Of a stretch of 64,000 nt of DNA, positions 22,185-32,579 are shown one piece after another. The notes below the pieces were generated by a model. It ran no database searches. It was given only the letters and a program-made list of their open reading frames with translations, and was not told the origin of the DNA. Every line of letters starts with the position of its first letter. The stretch's first letter is position 1. The position numbers and the translations under genes are program-made. The DNA comes from Hygrophila difformis (Eukaryota > Streptophyta > Magnoliopsida > Lamiales > Acanthaceae): the NCBI GenBank assembly GCA_030278955.1, contig JAOANR010000002.1, positions 9,475,982 through 9,539,981 on the forward strand, read 5' to 3'.

Positions 22185-22519
22185 AGATACCCTTGTTCGA
22201 TAATTATCTCCATACAATGTATATTTATATATATTTTTTGTTTAGTTGTTATCTATAGGTCATTGATTATTATTAACTTGTTCGTTTGTTTGATCGGGTT
22301 TTAGTAGGGTATTCGAAGAGAAATAATTTAATTAAAATGTAAGGAATACTTTAAATATAATTGTATAAAATAAATGCTTGTAGATTTATTACTCAAGAGA
22401 AAATTTTTCAGCTGATTACAAGCATTCGTAACAGGAATGAAATAGTAGTGCTGGTACTAGTTTGAAAAAAAAGAATATAGATAGTAGTGCATCAGTATGG
22501 GCTCCTAAGTATAGGGTGA

Positions 22520-22909
22520 CTAGGCAGGTACATCCTCGATGGGATCGTCCTCGTCGCTGGATACGTCAATCGGTGCTGCAGCATTAGGGTGAGGTCCCGG
22601 GTTCTGAAGGACCCCTCCGTCAATCTCGTTGGCTAAGGTAGTCAGCTCCCAGGCTACGTTCCCTATTTGTTCCTCCAAGTCATCACCCTTGTCTTGGAGT
22701 TGGGCCACTTGGGCTTGGAGCTGCGTGACTTGATTTTGCAGCTGGGTTATGTTATGATGATCGGTCTCCCTAAGATGCCCCAGATGGGACACTTGGCCCT
22801 CTAGTTGTCCTACTCGAGTCTTGAAATAGTTGACATGTTGTTGGGACTCTAAATATGCGTTAGTCAGTTTCACCATCAAGTTGACCATGTTCATGTTGGG
22901 TTCGGCCAT
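22520..22909 (-). CDS. coiled-coil ORF in the G2 leader, upstream of gag
   Basis: 129 codons from ATG at 22909, between the primer site (23364-23376) and gag (21913). Residues about 25-95 are a heptad-patterned coiled coil (YFKTRVGQLEGQVSHL, QLQNQVTQLQAQVAQLQDK), followed by a Pro-rich linker and an acidic end (DVSSDEDDPIEDVPA). No family is recognised. The frame has no stop in an element whose pol has acquired two, which suggests but does not prove that it was recently translated. It could act as an oligomerising accessory protein or as an upstream ORF affecting gag translation; both are inference. Confidence 0.6.
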   Translation of the reverse strand: MAEPNMNMVNLMVKLTNAYLESQQHVNYFKTRVGQLEGQVSHLGHLRETDHHNITQLQNQVTQLQAQVAQLQDKGDDLEEQIGNVAWELTTLANEIDGGVLQNPGPHPNAAAPIDVSSDEDDPIEDVPA

Positions 22910-23363
22910 CTAGTGTCAACAAGGAGGTTAGAGTTAGAGTATGTTTCGAATATAAGTCATGATATGCAGGAATTTAAATCTACGTGAATATGCACATGCA
23001 ATCCCCCCCAAAAATTAATCTTAGTGTATTTTTAAATTTAATCATGGATAAAAAAAAAGTTGGGCCTATATTGGGCCAAAATAATAATTTGGACTTTAAG
23101 AAGTAAAAACATGGGTATTGGGCCGAAATGGTTGGGCTTAAAATAAAGAATTATAAATATTGGGTCAAAATAATTTAACCCCCTTTGGGCTCAAAATATT
23201 ATACTACTTGGGTAAGAATTTTTTTTTTTTTTTTGGCTCAAATTTTGGGCTAAAATAATAATACTAGTAGTCTTAAAAATAATAATGATGATAATAAATT
23301 TAAAAGTATTACTTAGTTCAAAATATTTTAAAATAATAATAATAGTAGCTTAAAAATATTCCG

Positions 23364-23376
23364 GGCTCTGATACCA
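23364..23376 (-). other. primer binding site (initiator Met tRNA) of G2
   Basis: TGGTATCAGAGCC read on the minus strand, 3 nt from the inner end of the 5' LTR. It fixes the element's orientation. Confidence 0.93.
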
Positions 23377-23379
23377 ACT

Positions 23380-25865
23380 TGTAACACCTCGGATTTGATA
23401 ACCCAGGCCGGGATGTCACCGCCACATCTCTCTAGCAAGACACGGATTCTCCGAGCTTGCCAAAGAGATGCAAGGCTATAGGTATTGCAAAAGATTTAAA
23501 AACAAGTCCGGAATCTATGTAAAAATAATAAGTATCATCCACACATATAGTAGTAATAATATATTGCAGCGGAAAAATGTAAATGGGCCGACATGGCCAA
23601 AACTCGGGATTTACATGCCCGTTATGCAAGTATCGTAAAAAACAAATAAACAATGTTTAATAATCCATCCCCAATGCACATGCTATGCATTATCTCCGTA
23701 CTCTGAAAGAAAAGAGAAAACAACAATTTTATCAGTATATAAAATACTGAGTAAGTCGATCCTAACATAGCAATAAAGGGATTTAATTAGGTAATTCAAA
23801 ATTTCACTCCTAACATGCATTCACAAAATTTAAAGGAAATAATAATTTTAATTGTGTATTTGAACATGCATCTAATCCACAATAATAGTTTAGTCATGCC
23901 ATGAAATTTAAAGCCATAATTTAAATGCATAATTTAAAGACATGCAAAAATAAATAAATACTTAAAAATATTAAATCTTTTATTTCCCCGTTACGTAACC
24001 ATTTCTCAGTGTTTTGTATAGCCGGTGATCCGGCGGCCGCAGCCGTGTCGTAAGTATCTTGTATAGCCGGTGATCCGGCGGCCGCAGCCGTATCTGCCAT
24101 ACCCAGTAACACTCCGGAGCCTCGAGAAATCCATACGGACAACCCGAGAGAGTAGGCCATGTATCTCCCGCCGATTGGCGTAATATTTCATCAAATTCTC
24201 TCGTCCATTATAGGCCCGAAGAGAAAGGCTAGAGGGGCACCCTGCAGAGCACTCACCCTCCACCAAGTATCTCATGTATCGTTTAGATTTAATGTATCGG
24301 GGTTTTTCAAAAGTGTAGATGTATCGTATTTCAAATCTTTGATCGTTCGTTTCGAAATTTCAAAATCCTTCGATTTAAAAGTATCTTGGCGTCACAGTTT
24401 GCGCCTTTTCAATTTAAAAATCCGTTTTAAGTCCGAAAAATCTGAAATCTTCACACTTTATGCAAAACACCCTAACGAACAACTTTCGTGTTTTAACTTT
24501 TTCGAAATAAGTTGAGGAAACATGTCAAAAATCGATTTTACTATGCAATCAGAAATCTGTCCGAACTCAGGTATGACACAGTTCAAAATTTCGACGTTTT
24601 AACATATCAAATGGACTTCAAAAATTCTGAAATTTTAACCACATATACTAGACATGATTATCTACAACTTTCATTTAGATTGTAAAGATCAACTCGGACT
24701 AGAAATTATAGAAACATGCTCATCAAGTTCGAATATGAAAACTGTCAGGTTTTCCGAAAAGTCCTAGTAAACAGTTTATATTCGGCGCGATTTGAAATAG
24801 CAAATGTTAACGAAAATGTCTGAAATTTTTACACAACCTAGATTTATGTGTTAGGATTAAAAGTCTAGTTTTGAGTTTCTCGGATTGAATCCTCGAAATA
24901 TGAGTTTTAGGCCGATTACAGAAACTGCGCAAGATGGGGTTTTTAAGTTCGATTTTTACGTTTCGTTACATTACGCCTATACCGGACGCCCCGAAATCAC
25001 CCGCATGGATATGGAAGGCTCAACTTACCGTGATAGAGAGTTTTGGGTCGTCCTAAGGTCGCTGGCTCGTCCAAAATCCTACGAACGGATCTCCTCAACG
25101 TCAAGCTTCCGACTTTGGCCATGATTTCGAGTCGGACGAAGAAATCCAATGTTAGATCAAGTTTTCGGGTTCAAAAACTTAAATAGAAATCTGTGAACGA
25201 CTTACCACAGATTAGAACACTAGGAATCTTGTATTCAACGCCCCCTTCCGTCGGTTTTCGTCGCCGGGAAGTAGTCGGAAAGTCGTCGGGAAATCGCCGG
25301 AAAGCGTTTTGGCTTTGGAGAGAGTTGAGAGAGTTTGAGAGTGAATGGTGACTGATGAAAATGGTGGAGAGGCTGCCCTAGGTCGCCTAAATGCTTCCCC
25401 ATTCGGCCAAAATCTGGTTTCCAAAGTCGGGAGGTCGAATTATGGTAAGAAATCGCCGAAAACGCGCAAGTTGCCAAAACCTGTAGGGCCACGCGGGGTT
25501 GGCGCGCCTTTTAGCCAAACCCCGCCCGGCCAGCGCGGAGACTCGCCTGGACTGCGGTCCGGGCGGGTCCGTGCGATCCGATCCGTCGGGTCTTTTTCTC
25601 CTCTCTTTCGGACTTCTATCCTTCCCCGTTTTCGCGCTCGATTTTTCCGGGTCATTTCCGGATTATGCTTCTCATCATAAATTTATTCCGTCTCAATTCG
25701 ATTTCATGCTTGAAATCCTAAGACCGTCGGTTTTGGTCCATCGGGTTCTAATTCGTCGTCCTTTGACTTCCGTGCATTTCCGCGTCTACGGGTTCTCGGA
25801 AGCAAAACCTTCTCTCCTATTGGATTAATTCATATTTTTACATTCTAAAATTTACGGGTATTACA
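23380..25865 (-). repeat. 5' LTR of element G2
   Basis: 2486 bp. It differs from the 3' LTR by scattered substitutions, a tandem duplication of 45 bp containing GTATAGCCGGTGATCCGG (24016 and 24061), and an extra segment of about 21 bp near 25727. Confidence 0.95.
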
Positions 25866-28800
25866 GTGAAGCTGATCTGTGACAGTATCAAGTGGATGAA
25901 CCAGTCAATCCCGAAATTGATGATGACAATGAAGAAGACGTGAATCTGCTGGTAGCAATGAGGACTTTGAATGCTGACAGAGTACCGGACACTGCATCCA
26001 ACGAACAAAGGGAGAATCTCTTCCATTGTCGTTGCACCATCCAAGGCAATAATGCCACTGTCATTGTTGATAACGGTAACTGCATTAATATTGTTAGTTT
26101 ATATACTGTGCGCAGATTGATGTTGCCAACGGAGGAGCATTCCAGTCCCTACTTGCTACATTGGATGAACGACAGTGGCAAAACCAAGGTCTCCCAACAG
26201 GCATGGGTCCCTATCACAAAGGGCACCTACTCCGAAAATGTATTATGTGATGTCGTTCCCATGAACGGATGTCACGTTTTGCTTGGAAGACCGTGGCTTT
26301 TTGATAAGGATGCCACTTACAGGGGAAAATCTAATGTTTTATATTTTAAGCATGGACAAAAAGAATATTTGTTTAAACCTTTATCTGTAAAAGCTGTTAG
26401 ATTAGACCAGGAAAAACTGAAGAACAAAATAGCTCAAGCGGAAGCTGACCATAAGGCAAAGGAGAGAGGAAAAACCAAAGTTGGCGAGAGTTCATCAAAC
26501 TTGGATCAATGCCTGATATTGACCAAGACTGCATTTCAGCAAGCAGCACGGGAACCTGACTTCTCAGGTCACTGTTTTCTTGCATTAGTTAAACCTGATG
26601 AATCTCTCAATAGAACTGTTCATACTGCACCTGATTTGCCTTTGGAATTTTCCAGGATGCTTGGCATAAATCAAGATATTTTTCCGGAAGAAGTGTCATC
26701 TGGCTTACCACCACTCCGAGGCGTGGAACATCGCATTGACTTTGTGCCCGGAGCTTCGATCCCCAACAAACCCGCGTATCGCATGAATCCCGACGAGACA
26801 AAGGAAATTCAGCAGCAAGTGCAAGCCTTGCTCGAAAAAGGTTGTGTTCGAGAAAATTTATCTCCGTGTGTTGTTCCAGTTTTGCTCGTTCCAAAGAAGA
26901 ATGGCGAATGGCGTATGTGTGTTGATTGCCGAGCAGTCAACGCTATTACGGTCAAATATCGTCATCCAATTCCACGACTGGATGACATGCTAGATGAGCT
27001 TGGTGGTGCTAGCCTTTTTACGAAGATCGATCTAAAGAGCGGATATCATCAAATCAGAATGCAGCCAGGGGATGAATGGAAGACCGCCTTCAAGACGAAG
27101 TTTGGTCTATATGAGTGTCTCGTTATGCCATTCGGCCTTACGAATGCCCCCTCTACATTTATGCGTTTGATGAATGAGACTCTTCGACAATTCATAGGAA
27201 AATTTGTTGTAGTTTATTTTGACGAAGTTCTCATTTATAGCTGTACTCTAATCGATCATGTGGATCATGTACAACGGGTACTGGATCGATTGAGAGAAGT
27301 TCGCCTGTACGCCAACTTCGAGAAGTGTAGCTTCTGTGTGCCGGAAGTGACACATCTTGGATTTGTCGTGGGAAAAGATGGACTGAAGGTGGACGAATCA
27401 AAGATCAAGGCTATATCTGACTGGAAGCCGCCAACCACTGTGCATGAAGTACGCAGTTTTCTGGATTTGAGTGGTTTCTTTAGAAGATTCGTTCCACAGT
27501 TTAGTGTCATTGCGGCCCCAATCACTGCACTGCTTAGAAAAGACATTCCATTCAAGTGGGGGCCGGCACAGCAGAAGGCATTTGATGACCTCAAGGATAA
27601 GCTCACTCATGCTCCTGTCCTAGCATTAGCAAATTTTGATTTGCCATTCGAAATTGAAAGTGATGCGTCAGGTATGAGCATGGGAGCAGTGTTGCTCCAA
27701 GAAGGAAGACAAATAGCGTACTACAGTGAGAATTTCAGTGGAGCACAACTGAACTGCTCCACGTACGATAAAGAACTATACGCTGTTGTTCAATCTTTGA
27801 GGACATGGCAACACTATTTGAAAGGAAGAGAATTTGTGATCAACACCGAACATGAGACGCTTAAGCACATAAGGGTTCAGGGACAATTGAGCAAAAGACA
27901 TGCTCGATGGAGCACATTTATTGAGTCCTTCCCTTACGTGATTAAGTATAAGAAAGGAAAGGACAATGTGGTTGCAGATGCACTCTCAAGGAGAACAGCA
28001 TTGGTAACATTTGCAACTACTCAGCAGGTTGGTTTTGAGCATATCAAGAGCCAATATGCCGCTGACGAGGATTTTAGAATGCTTTACGAGTGGACAAAGC
28101 AAAATGGTTTCAAGGAGTTTTCCCAACTGAACAGGTTCATGTACTTTGGTAACAGATTATGCATTCCAAAGGGATCCGTCAGAGAGTTGCTAGTTCAAGA
28201 GGCTCACGGTGGTGGACTCATGGGACACTTTGGAAAGGACGCGGCTCTGGGAATTCTTGTTGAGAAGTTCTACTGGCCCAGAATGCAGGCCCAGGTTGTT
28301 CGCTTCATTGCTAAGTGCTTGGTCTGTCTGAAGGCCAAGTCGACTGTTAAACCTCACGGCTTATACCAAGCATTACATGTGCCAGAAGGACCCTGGCTGG
28401 ACATATCGATGGACTTCGTACTTGGGCTACCACGAACTGCAAGAGGCAAAGATTCAATCTTTGTGGTAGTTGATCGATTCTCCAAGATGGCACATTTCAT
28501 ACCTTGTGCGAAGACTAATGATGCCAGGCATATTGCAAATCTATTCTTCAGAGAAGTGGTACGTCTTCATGGAGTACCAAAGTCAATTGTTTCAGACCGA
28601 GATGCCAAGTTTGTAAGCTACTTCTGGAAGTGCTTTTGGCGTGAGATGGGTACACAACTTCTGTTCTCAACGTCTTACCATCTCCAAACGGACGGTCAGA
28701 CGGAAGCGGTAAATCACGTGTTGGGTAACCTTCTACGCATAATTACTTCTTGGAGTTCCAAAAGTTGGGATGAATGTTTGCCTTACATTGAATTTGCTTA

Positions 28801-29274
28801 TAATAGTCACATTCATCGTGCCACACACATGTCACCCTTCGAGGTTGTTTATGAATTTAACCCGATGACCCCCCCTCGATTTTCTGCCACTACCTAGTAG
28901 TGAGCGTCTTAACTTCAATGGCAGGGACAGAGCTAAGGCGATCAAGGATCTGCACCAGAATGTTCGGAACAGCTTGCTGTGGGCATCGGAGACATATGCC
29001 AAATTTGCCAATAGGGGCAGGAAAAGGTTGTTGCTGAAACCTGGGGATTGGTTCTGGGTACACATGCGAAAAGAACGGTTTCCTGCACAGACACATGGCA
29101 AACTCGCATCCCGTGGAAGAGGGCCTTACAAAGTCCTTGAGAAAATCAACGACAACGCCTATCGGATTGAGCTTCCTGATGATTTTAATATTAATCCGAC
29201 TTTCAATGTTGCTGATTATCTCTTTTCGAACGGGATGATGAGTTGGATTCTGATCGGTTGATGTCTCAACCTTC
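25866..29274 (+). pseudogene. PR-RT-RNase H-INT of element G1, downstream half
   Basis: A 1001-codon frame (25892-28897) resumes after the G2 insertion. PR shows [18 protein letters not shown], with N replacing the usual G or S. RT (about residues 280-470) shows [11 protein letters not shown] and YFDEVLIYS at 27215: the second catalytic Asp of the YxDD box is Glu. In RNase H, ESDASG is normal but NTEHETL has Glu where TDH is usual. Integrase has its HHCC finger (CLVCLKAKS) and the D, D and E residues in SMDF, SDRDAKF and DGQTEAVN. A one-base shift in the C-run near 28868 ends the frame; [20 protein letters not shown] continues in another frame to about 29240. The coding region is long but probably inactive. 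Confidence 0.92.
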
Positions 29275-29289
29275 CAAAGGGGGTGGGGA
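29275..29289 (+). other. polypurine tract of G1
   Basis: AAAGGGGGTGGGGA directly before the 3' LTR start TGGCGTAG. Confidence 0.8.
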
Positions 29290-30681
29290 TGGCGTAGTCG
29301 CTAGAACCAACGGATTAATTATTCCGATAATCCCCGAGGGCCCAGTATCCAAACAAAGGGCCAAGAAATTTTTTGATGCACTTTATAAATTCTTCTTGCA
29401 GGAAACAGATAATCTGGAGCCCCAGGAAGACTGCAAATAATAATCCAGATAGATCAGGCCAGGACAAGCTTGGAATCCATTAACATGGATTCCCCACATT
29501 GGAAGTAAATAAAGCTGGAAGAAGGCGTCAGGATGCACCAGGAAGTCCAACTAGCATGAAGAGGCCCAAAGCACCAACACTTGAAAAATTTTCAAGAATT
29601 GATGCGGTCTATCTAATGCGGTCTAAACCGCATGCATGCGGTCTAGACCGCATCAAGCCATTCCAGGAAGAGGAATCCAAAATCCAGCACATGCGGTCTA
29701 GTGCATGCGGTCCAGGCGATGCGATTTAAACCGCATCACCCCTAAACCGCATCACTTAAGCTGCATGCATCATTTTTGTTGAAGCAGACAAGACTGAAGA
29801 AACGATGCAGTCTCCTCGATGCGGTCTAAACCGCATCGCATGGCCTAGACCGCATCGACCCAAAATGAAGAGACAAGACTGGAATGAAGGCATGCGATCA
29901 AAAGTCAAACGATGCAGTCTCCACGATGCGGTCTAAACCGCATCGCCTCACCTAGACTGCATCAGCTCAAAAATGGGAAGAATCGAAAGCGTACGGACTT
30001 GTTTAATCAATGCGGTCTTTTAAACCGCATCGTATTAACCGCATCACCCCCAGAATGCAAGAAGTCATCATTTTTTTTAATGCAATGCGGTCTCTTTGTA
30101 TCGATGCGGTCTAGACCGCATCGCCTTGTTATAGACCGTATCGACTGCTCTAAACCGCATCACTTTTATGATTTGGCTATTTTGTGCTCAACATTATGTT
30201 TTATGTATTTTCTTGCTCTTTCATGGCTTGGACTATATATAGGTCCTCCCACATCATTGTAAACAACTTTGCTTAATTTGGAATCAATACCTCTTATTTT
30301 CAAAGTTCAAAACCGAGAACACTCTCTCAAAGGTGTTCTCTCCCAACCGTGTTTGTCTTGAGTTTATGCTAATTTCCTACACGCCATCAATTTTGGAAGC
30401 TTGCTCGATGGATTGTCATGAATGATGTACTTGAAGGAAGCCATTTGTCTTGAGTTAGTCTCATTTCCCTTGGCAAGTTCGGGTCCCCTTCATTCATAAA
30501 CTTTCTTACCTTATATCTTGCAATTTAGTTTCATCATCTTATAATATATCCATCTTTTGTGTGTGCTCTTGTTCTTCATCATCTTCCATATTCGTATCCC
30601 TCTAATCATCATTTTACCTAATCCTAAAATTCATTAACACTAATCCGGATATTGTCACTAAGCAAGTTTCGATCGACGGCA
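29290..30681 (+). repeat. 3' LTR of element G1
   Basis: 1392 bp, ends GACGGCA followed by the TSD TATAC. The TATA box is at 30234-30241. Its first 150 bp are in frame with the end of the polyprotein (GPVSKQRAKKF, ALYKFFLQET). Confidence 0.95.
29601..30162. repeat. palindromic half-site array in U3 of G1 3' LTR
   Basis: About 28 ATGCGGTCTA-type half-sites, in the same order and spacing as in the 5' LTR but with a different set of CpG-decayed copies. Perfect palindromes such as GATGCGGTCTAGACCGCATC are present near 30102. Confidence 0.93.
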
Positions 30682-31570
30682 TATACCAGTTGCAGGACGG
30701 TTGTTGATGCCTTCTGTGAACAACGAACTTCAGGGGGATTTTCTTCTACAGCTCCCATTTACTCGATAATAGCAGCTTAGAGTCTTCAAATGCTCTGTAA
30801 ATTGAGCTATGATTGCGGCAGGGAGTCACTCTACACCCTCAGGGACGAAGTCAGGTATTTATATGAGTTTTAAGCCCATCTAAACCCCTAAAAGCCTGCT
30901 AAGGGGAAATGCCACGTCATAGTACTTTCTGTGCTTTTCTCAGTGAAGAGAAACAAGCGTTGTTGATACGATGTTGCAACAACAACAGATTTAACGAACA
31001 TCTTCACAACTCTAGAAATGTCCCTAACAAAAACAAACTCATTTCACGTTTTTGTCACATTTTTTAATAGTAAATACTCAAATTTGAGTTTTTACTATTC
31101 ACAAACTCATTTCACTTTTTGCAATTAAATTAATCGCAATCTCATCCCTCAAATTGTTGCAAATTGAATAACATATCATTTAAAAAATAAGACATTTTTT
31201 TTCTAATTTTGTATTATGGTTAATAATTTTATAAGTCATACATTTTTTATTAAATTTATTTTTATATCTGATTATATTAAAAATTTTAAGAATTTTATTT
31301 TTATTTTTAAATATTTTATTTTATAAAATAAATGTTTAAATATAACTAATATTTTAATTCTAATTACATATTTCTTTTAAAAAAAATTAATAAGTATTGA
31401 ATTTATGGAGAATGTATAATTTATAAGAAATAATGAGTATGATTGAAAGGATAAATAAGTTTGTATGAAAAAAAATATATGGAGAATATTCGTTTGGGTG
31501 TGAGTTTAGTGTAAATAGTTGGAGATGTAACATTTACTATAAATGGGTATGAGTAAGTTTGTAAAATTGT

Positions 31571-32579
31571 TAAAAGACAATTTTTTCTAAACAAAAGGAG
31601 TAGATTTTTAAGACATAAGTTAAAGTTGGTTTGAATATTTTCATTTCACTAAACAATAGTATTCGTGAAAAGGTTTTTTTCACACCAACAAACATAAATT
31701 TTTTTTTTTAAAATCCACAAATGTAAGGACAATTATGTGCAAACAAAAAATCGACATTATCAACAAAGAAATGAGTAATGACTTAAATGTGTCTCTACTG
31801 ACACGAATTGAAATCGAAAAAAAGATGCAATATGTTCAATCATATGCTTACTTTTCAACCAAATGAAATTGAATAATTGAATATGCAAGTTGCACAAACA
31901 AATCGTAAATAATAATAATAACCAAAAAAAAACATCAAAACAGGGTTCATCTTCAACACGTCAATATATCCAACTATAGGATATGTTTGTTTCTGTTACA
32001 TCACCGTCATCCTCTGTTTGAATGACATATACTACAAAGCTATGTTATGACTGTTAATTTTTCGAATGAATACATACATACATACATACATACATACATA
32101 CATGTACTATTACTATAATACAATACAAATACGTCGTGCGCATTGATAATATCTTTATACACAGGCAGATGCAAGAACAAGAACATGATCATGTCTGGAC
32201 GAGCCTAGAGGTGGACGTTTCCAGATTGACTTGGAGCTATATCTCTATGACCTAACTAAAGGCATCAATCACCAAATCAGATTTCATGCTTGGCTAATTG
32301 GGTTATCGTCTCGTCGTTTACATAGCAATTTGTTGAAGGTAACTCAAATGTCAACTTGTGAGTTTCAACAGACAAGAAGGGAGGAAATTCAAGCAAAGAC
32401 TATATGAGAGTGTGGGATTAAACCACTTTAAAGACAAAGTTAGTTTGTGTACATACTCAGATTGGGGATCTTCTTCCCTTGATGGGTGTTTTAACTTGTG
32501 CTGCTGCTAAGACTCAAGCTAATCTGGCCAGGGGAAAATGAGGCCTGTACAACTTCTTGTCTGAAATATGTTCAAGATG
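31571..32579. other. 3' flank of the ARF gene; no other gene seen
   Basis: AT-rich sequence holding an (ACAT)n microsatellite (32070-32102) and, close to the ARF stop codon, what should be the ARF 3' UTR. No clear poly-A signal could be singled out. Confidence 0.5.
32070..32102. repeat. (ACAT)n microsatellite
   Basis: Eight uninterrupted tetranucleotide units, a likely length-polymorphic marker 480 bp beyond the ARF stop codon. Confidence 0.95.

Larger units (their letters stand above)
14512..25865 (-). mobile_element. chromodomain Ty3/gypsy element 'G2' (Tekay/Del type), 11.35 kb
   Basis: LTRs at 14512-16932 (3') and 23380-25865 (5'), ends TGTAA...TTACA, TSD GTGAA (14507-14511, 25866-25870). 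The iMet primer site lies inside the 5' LTR and a polypurine tract beside the 3' LTR. On the minus strand in order: coiled-coil ORF, telomere-like repeat, gag, PR-RT-RNase H-INT and a C-terminal chromodomain. The LTRs are nearly identical apart from two indels, and the polyprotein frame is broken only by two nonsense codons, so insertion into G1 was recent. Clade assignment rests on the chromodomain and overall sequence style. Confidence 0.96.
10102..30681 (+). mobile_element. degenerate Ty3/gypsy element 'G1', 20.6 kb including a nested element
   Basis: LTRs at 10102-11499 and 29290-30681 begin TGGCGTAGTCG and end ACGGCA, with 5-bp TSD TATAC (10097-10101, 30682-30686). The initiator-Met primer site follows the 5' LTR; gag, PR, RT, RNase H and INT follow in gypsy order, then a purine tract before the 3' LTR. 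Its reading frame is interrupted by the minus-strand element at 14512-25865. The LTRs differ at several percent of positions and the genes carry frameshifts, so this is an old insertion. There is no chromodomain; the end of the polyprotein (GPVSKQRAKKF) runs into the 3' LTR. The clade within gypsy is not assigned. Confidence 0.95.
9603..31029 (-). mobile_element. solo LTR (about 842 bp), split by the gypsy nest
   Basis: The pieces 9603-10101 and 30687-31029 form one LTR with TG...CA ends (TGACAGGCCC left, CCCTAACA right). It is flanked by the 5-bp duplication AAAAC (9598-9602 and 31030-31034). The orientation is minus: a TATA element (CTCATATAAATACC) is read on that strand near 30865. There is no internal region, so the original element was lost by LTR-LTR recombination. 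The superfamily is not certain (Copia-like in size and style). Confidence 0.8.
9536..31570. repeat. AT-rich repeat, copy A, split by nested insertions
   Basis: The left piece (9536-9602: CATCTTCAATGG, then AGGGTAGCATTTTCACTCCA) and right piece (about 31030-31570) together match, inverted, the unit at about 54470-55360. Shared blocks include TTGCAAATTGAATA, TTCTTATAAATTATACAT and AGTGTAAATAGTTGGAGATG. About 0.6 kb of element DNA is separated by 21 kb of insertions. It is probably a non-autonomous DNA element with GAGCATCTCCAATGG-like termini; the exact ends are uncertain. Confidence 0.55.
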
